Below are positions 8,919 through 12,594 of a DNA stretch of 12,594 nucleotides, one piece after another (the stretch's first letter is position 1; each line of letters begins with the position of its first letter). The notes beneath the pieces were generated by a model. It was not told the DNA's origin, did not search any database, and worked only from the letters and a program-made list of their open reading frames with translations. The stretch is from an uncultured Rhodocyclaceae bacterium (GTDB lineage: Bacteria > Pseudomonadota > Gammaproteobacteria > Burkholderiales > Rhodocyclaceae): contig CAJBAP010000385.1 in NCBI GenBank assembly GCA_903950295.1, positions 1 to 12,594 on the forward strand, read 5' to 3'. Made by a program: the position numbers and the translations under genes.

Positions 8919-8983
8919 AAAGCCGTACTGCCGCCACCACGGGGACGGCAAAGCCGACCTGCGCCACCATGGGGACGGCAACC
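8910..8983. repeat. Tandem repeat, about 30 bp, 2.4 copies
   Basis: Units begin GGGACGGCAAAGCCG at 8911 and 8941 and again as GGGGACGGCAACC at 8971; the middle unit is 30 bp and the first is 31. The halves GCCACCAC and GCCACCAT also repeat. Each full unit contains a small hairpin (CGGC-AAA-GCCG). The GGGACGGC of every unit is the same string that ends the dispersed repeat, as if one end of that repeat had been amplified. The array fills the gap between the phaB terminator and the PEBP stop codon (8994). Confidence 0.8.
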
Positions 8984-8993
8984 AGCGGGTTGC

Positions 8994-9509
8994 TCAGCGC
9001 CCGTAGGTGGCGACCAGGCTGGCCTTGCCGATCTTGTTGGCTTGGATCATGAAACCGGCGAGCGCTGCCGTCGCATCGGCTGGCACCTCGATCTTTTCAG
9101 TCTTCAGGGCATAGACCGTCAGGATGTAGCGATGCGGCTTGTCGCCCTCCGGCGGGCAGGCGCCACCGAAGCCGGCCTGGCCATAATCCGTACGCACGTG
9201 CATGGCGCCGACCGGCAGGTGCGCTCCGGATACGTCGCCCGCCCCCGCCGACAAAGAATTCACCGTCGCCGGGATATTGAGCACCACCCAATGCCACCAA
9301 CCAGACCCTGTGGGTGCGTCGGGGTCATAGACAGTAACGGCAAAACTCTTCGTGCCCTCCGGTGCGCCCTGCCATTTCAGCGCGGGAGAAATATTCTGGC
9401 CGGTACAACCGAAGCCGTTGAAGACATGCTCCGGTCCCAGGCGGCTGTTCGGCGTAATGGTTGGGCTGCTCAAGGTGAAACCTGCGGTATCGGGTTCGCT
9501 GGAAAACAT
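8994..9509 (-). CDS. YbhB/YbcL-type PEBP (Raf kinase inhibitor-like) protein
   Basis: Phosphatidylethanolamine-binding-protein family member of 171 aa; the bacterial branch (E. coli YbhB, 158 aa) has no settled function, with ligand binding or protease/kinase inhibition proposed. Family motifs are FNGFGCTGQNISPALKW (30-46), YDPDAPTGSGWWHWVVLNIP (61-80), which forms the anion-binding pocket, GGACPPEGDKPHRYILTVYAL (115-135, with the CPP and HRY elements), and a C-terminal helix ending GKASLVATYGR. No signal peptide or membrane segment is seen, so it is probably cytosolic. The start is supported by AGGAG six bases before the ATG. It is transcribed alone on the minus strand, divergent from the Cache gene across 84 bases, with repeat copy C downstream. 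Nothing around it reveals its role. Confidence 0.92.
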   Translation of the reverse strand: MFSSEPDTAGFTLSSPTITPNSRLGPEHVFNGFGCTGQNISPALKWQGAPEGTKSFAVTVYDPDAPTGSGWWHWVVLNIPATVNSLSAGAGDVSGAHLPVGAMHVRTDYGQAGFGGACPPEGDKPHRYILTVYALKTEKIEVPADATAALAGFMIQANKIGKASLVATYGR

Positions 9510-9593
9510 GGCATGCTCCTGGAAAGGGTGTAGCGATATCTTAAACTACTCGCTCAGACCTCACGCCAGCGCCCGCCTCTCATCTCAACCACC

Positions 9594-10556
9594 ATGACTT
9601 CCGACTCCCTGCAAATTGCCATTAACCGCCAACGACAGATTCTTAAAGGCTGGCTTTCTTCATCCCTGAACAGCCTCGCAGACGACTGTCGTCAGGCCTG
9701 GCCTGATCGCCTGGCACTCGAGGAGCGACTGTCGTCGGCCATGCTCGAATTGCCGTATTGCAAATACCTGTATGTGCTTGATGCGCAGGCGCGCCAGATC
9801 ACCGCCAACCTGTCGCGCAGCGGCCCGCTGCCCGAGCAAATCGATCGCGATAGAAGCACGCGCCCCTACATGGCTGCGGCACTCGCCGGCGAGCCATTCT
9901 CCCTCTCGGAAGCCTATCTGAGCCGCAATACGCGACGCCCGACACTCACCGCCGTACAGCACATCCTTGATGCGCAGGGAAACTTGCTGGGATTGCTGGG
10001 CGCAGACTTCGACCTGCGCGAACTGCCTGCGACCCAGGACCTGTACCGCCAGCCGGAACAATGGGTGCAACTGAAAGGTGACCCGGCCATCCGTTCCGGC
10101 CTCTTCCATCAAGCGCGCACGGACAGCCTGCTCGACGAACATATCGACACGGTGCTGGATCAACTGACGGAATTGATGACCGTGCATGGCGTGTTTCACG
10201 GCAAGCTGCACTTTTCGAGTTCGCGCGCGACGCTGTGGCTGGTCAACGACCCCTACCGCTATCACCTGCTGAGCATTCAGGAACTCACCGACCCCAATCT
10301 CTGCCTCGCTTATCCGCGTTGCCCCTATCCAGAAAAGGCGCTCGTCCCCGCCCGGCGCATCAAGGAAATCCTGCTCACGTTCAAGGCACTGCGCCTGATG
10401 GACGAAACTTTGTATCTGCGCTCGGGCACCCTCAATATCTTTAACGGCCTGGTCGGGCTGACCTTTTCGTGCGACGGTTCGCACTACATGCCCTGGGATG
10501 AGTTTCTCACCAAGAATCTGGAATTCTGGCTGGGTGTGCCCACCAAATCACACTGA
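9594..10556 (+). CDS. Soluble PDC/Cache-domain protein with uncharacterised C-terminal half
   Basis: A 320-aa protein of unknown function. Residues about 10-145 look like a PDC/Cache ligand-binding domain: a long N-terminal helix, YLYVLDAQARQITANLS (59-75), DRDRSTRPYMAAALAGEPF (84-102), SEAYLSRNTRRPTLTAVQHI (105-124) and DAQGNLLGLLGADFDLREL (126-144). This recapitulates the family's RPY, D-x-x-G and lGaDfdL landmarks. Cache domains normally sit outside the membrane in chemoreceptors or histidine kinases, but no signal peptide, transmembrane helix or HAMP/output domain is seen here. Residues about 160-320 match nothing I recognise; they include LCLAYPRCPYP with Cys237 and Cys243. The ATG at 9594 has no Shine-Dalgarno sequence, so the exact start is less sure. 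It is convergent with the LysR gene. Confidence 0.75.
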   Translation: MTSDSLQIAINRQRQILKGWLSSSLNSLADDCRQAWPDRLALEERLSSAMLELPYCKYLYVLDAQARQITANLSRSGPLPEQIDRDRSTRPYMAAALAGEPFSLSEAYLSRNTRRPTLTAVQHILDAQGNLLGLLGADFDLRELPATQDLYRQPEQWVQLKGDPAIRSGLFHQARTDSLLDEHIDTVLDQLTELMTVHGVFHGKLHFSSSRATLWLVNDPYRYHLLSIQELTDPNLCLAYPRCPYPEKALVPARRIKEILLTFKALRLMDETLYLRSGTLNIFNGLVGLTFSCDGSHYMPWDEFLTKNLEFWLGVPTKSH

Positions 10557-10559
10557 CCC

Positions 10560-10583
10560 GCCGTCCCGCCAGCGCCGACTTTT
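10560..10583 (+). repeat. 3'-end dispersed repeat, copy D (sense to the Cache gene)
   Basis: The copy closest to consensus. It reads GCCGTCCCGCCAGCGCCGAC plus TTTT, starts three bases after the Cache gene stop codon, and fills most of the 36-base gap to the convergent LysR gene. No other terminator is visible here, so this element may be the gene's 3' end signal. Confidence 0.75.
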
Positions 10584-10592
10584 CGCCCGGAC

Positions 10593-11495
10593 TTACTCAG
10601 CCCTGTCCCAATAGTCCGGCCGCCGATAGTTATCTTTGAGCATATCGATGAACAGCCGCACGCGCAGTGGCAGGTGGCGGCGCTGCGGAAACACGGCGTG
10701 GATACCAACCGCTGGCGTCGCGTAGTCATCCAGCACCGACACCAGCCGCCCCCAGCGCAGATCCTCACCCACTTCCCACAGTGAGCGCCACGCCAGCCCC
10801 ATGCCGGCCAATGCCCACTCGTGCAGCACGGCGCCATCGTTGCAGATGAAGCGACCGGGAGGCTTGAAGAGCAGGCCACGTCCCGCCGCCTGCTGAAAAT
10901 CCCAGCCCGGCTGGGTGGCGAGCGCGAGGCAGTCATGCTGCGACAAATCATCGAGCGAGCGCGGCACGCCACGCTGCTGGAAATAGGCCGGGCTACCGAC
11001 CACCACGCGCTTCATCTCGCCCAGGCGCACGGCAACGAGGCTCGAATCGACCAGCCCACCGAGCCGCACCGCGCAGTCGATGCCTTCGCTGACCAGATCG
11101 ACGGTACGATCCGACAGGTCGAGGCTCGCGCTGACATCCGGATGTGCGCGCAGAAATTCGAGCAGCAGCGGCGCGACATGCTTGCGGCCGAAGCCGGCCG
11201 GCGCCGTCACCTTCAGATGCCCGCTCGCCCGCGCGCTGCCGAGTGAAAGCTGCGCCTCGGCATTGGCGAGATCGGTGAGAATGCGCTGGCAGTCTTCCAG
11301 AAACGCTTCGCCCTCTTGCGTCAGCGTCAGCTTGCGCGTTGTCCGCACCAGCAGGCGCACCCCGAGACGATCTTCCAGCGCATCCAGCCGCCGGCCGATG
11401 ATCGCCGGTGTTACCCCCTCGCCGACTGCCGCCGCCGTCAGGCTGCCCTTGTTTGCCACCTGCACGAAGGCTTCCAACTCTTTCAGTTTGCTCAC
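10593..11495 (-). CDS. LysR-type transcriptional regulator
   Basis: DNA-binding regulator of 300 aa, the usual LTTR length. The N-terminal winged helix-turn-helix spans about residues 3-62 (LKELEAFVQVANKGSLTAAA, then GRRLDALEDRLGVRLLVRTT and KLTLTQEG). From about 90 it has a substrate-binding fold of the CrgA-like type (GHLKVTAPAGFGRKHVAPLL, AVRLGGLVDSSLVAVRLGE, PAYFQQRGVPRSLDDL, NDGAVLHEWALAGMGLAW). Translation appears to start at GTG 11495, preceded by AAGGTG eight bases away. It is divergent from aceB across 122 bases, the classic LTTR-target arrangement, so aceB and its own gene are likely targets. The effector cannot be read from sequence. It is convergent with the Cache gene. Confidence 0.93.
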   Translation of the reverse strand: MSKLKELEAFVQVANKGSLTAAAVGEGVTPAIIGRRLDALEDRLGVRLLVRTTRKLTLTQEGEAFLEDCQRILTDLANAEAQLSLGSARASGHLKVTAPAGFGRKHVAPLLLEFLRAHPDVSASLDLSDRTVDLVSEGIDCAVRLGGLVDSSLVAVRLGEMKRVVVGSPAYFQQRGVPRSLDDLSQHDCLALATQPGWDFQQAAGRGLLFKPPGRFICNDGAVLHEWALAGMGLAWRSLWEVGEDLRWGRLVSVLDDYATPAVGIHAVFPQRRHLPLRVRLFIDMLKDNYRRPDYWDRAE

Positions 11496-11519
11496 TCGGT
11501 CACCACCTTGTACTTTTTG

Positions 11520-11539
11520 TATCGAATGAATAGACGATA
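11520..11539. promoter_or_regulatory. Candidate LysR binding site in the lysR-aceB gap
   Basis: TATCG (11520-11524) and CGATA (11535-11539) are perfect inverted arms ten bases apart, 25 bases upstream of the LysR start codon. A T-N11-A string lies inside the element, but it is not centred on the arms as in textbook LTTR boxes. The position fits an autoregulatory site. Confidence 0.4.
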
Positions 11540-11577
11540 TTGTGGCTTATCTTGCGGCATGGTGTCGAATACACTTT

Positions 11578-11593
11578 AGTCATCTATAAGACA
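11578..11593. promoter_or_regulatory. aceA-like operator upstream of aceB
   Basis: AGTCATCTATAAGACA matches the perfect aceA palindrome at 13 of 16 positions; its right half (TATAAGACA, plus the next C) is identical. It lies 24 bases before the aceB ATG. The shared site suggests that aceA and aceB answer to one regulator. Confidence 0.5.
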
Positions 11594-11617
11594 CCTCATT
11601 TTCAAACGGAGAAAACC

Positions 11618-12594
<977 letters not shown>

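Noticed and set aside
8910..8983. CRISPR array from the ~30-bp direct repeats
   Set aside because: The units are contiguous with no spacers, there are only 2.4 copies, and no cas gene is present.

Overview
This window is a chromosomal stretch of ordinary metabolic and proteostasis genes from a GC-rich, PHA-forming proteobacterium. A betaproteobacterium is most likely, and a member of the Rhodocyclales (Dechloromonas/Accumulibacter-like) would fit. That placement is inferred from the Cupriavidus-type PhaB, the ClpS-ClpA-RraA order, the full glyoxylate shunt and the base composition; no rRNA or other direct marker is present. I see no insertion sequence, prophage, CRISPR array, tRNA or rRNA, and no obvious new multi-gene system.

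Layout. Positions 1-2673 hold two unrelated NADP-dependent isocitrate dehydrogenases in tandem: the C-terminal part of the monomeric type (its start lies outside the window) and a complete dimeric, E. coli-like Icd. A bidirectional terminator separates them from a convergent cold-shock gene (2785-2988, minus strand), which has a long leader. Next comes a divergent control region with a nested inverted repeat (3187-3244), then a tight clpS-clpA-rraA operon (3289-6415). The glyoxylate-shunt gene aceA (6601-7911) follows with its own promoter and a perfect 16-bp palindrome. Then come a solitary phaB (acetoacetyl-CoA reductase, 8078-8818), a PEBP/YbhB-like gene on the minus strand (8994-9509), an unusual soluble Cache-domain protein (9594-10556), a LysR-type regulator (10593-11495, minus strand), and the divergent, truncated malate synthase aceB from 11618 to the window end.

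How the genes fit together. The two isocitrate dehydrogenases and isocitrate lyase compete at the isocitrate branch point. AceA and AceB form the glyoxylate bypass needed for growth on acetate or fatty acids. PhaB channels acetoacetyl-CoA into polyhydroxybutyrate using NADPH, which the isocitrate dehydrogenases can supply. ClpS/ClpA and RraA act on protein and RNA turnover. The RraA keeps a D-X20-R-D motif, so it may also be an aldolase/oxaloacetate decarboxylase.

The best signals outside the genes are three. (1) A ~24-bp motif occurs four times, each time just downstream of a gene and always in that gene's sense orientation, ending in a T-run. (2) A perfect palindrome ahead of aceA has a 13/16 match ahead of aceB, which suggests one shared regulator. 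(3) Two near-identical terminators flank phaB.
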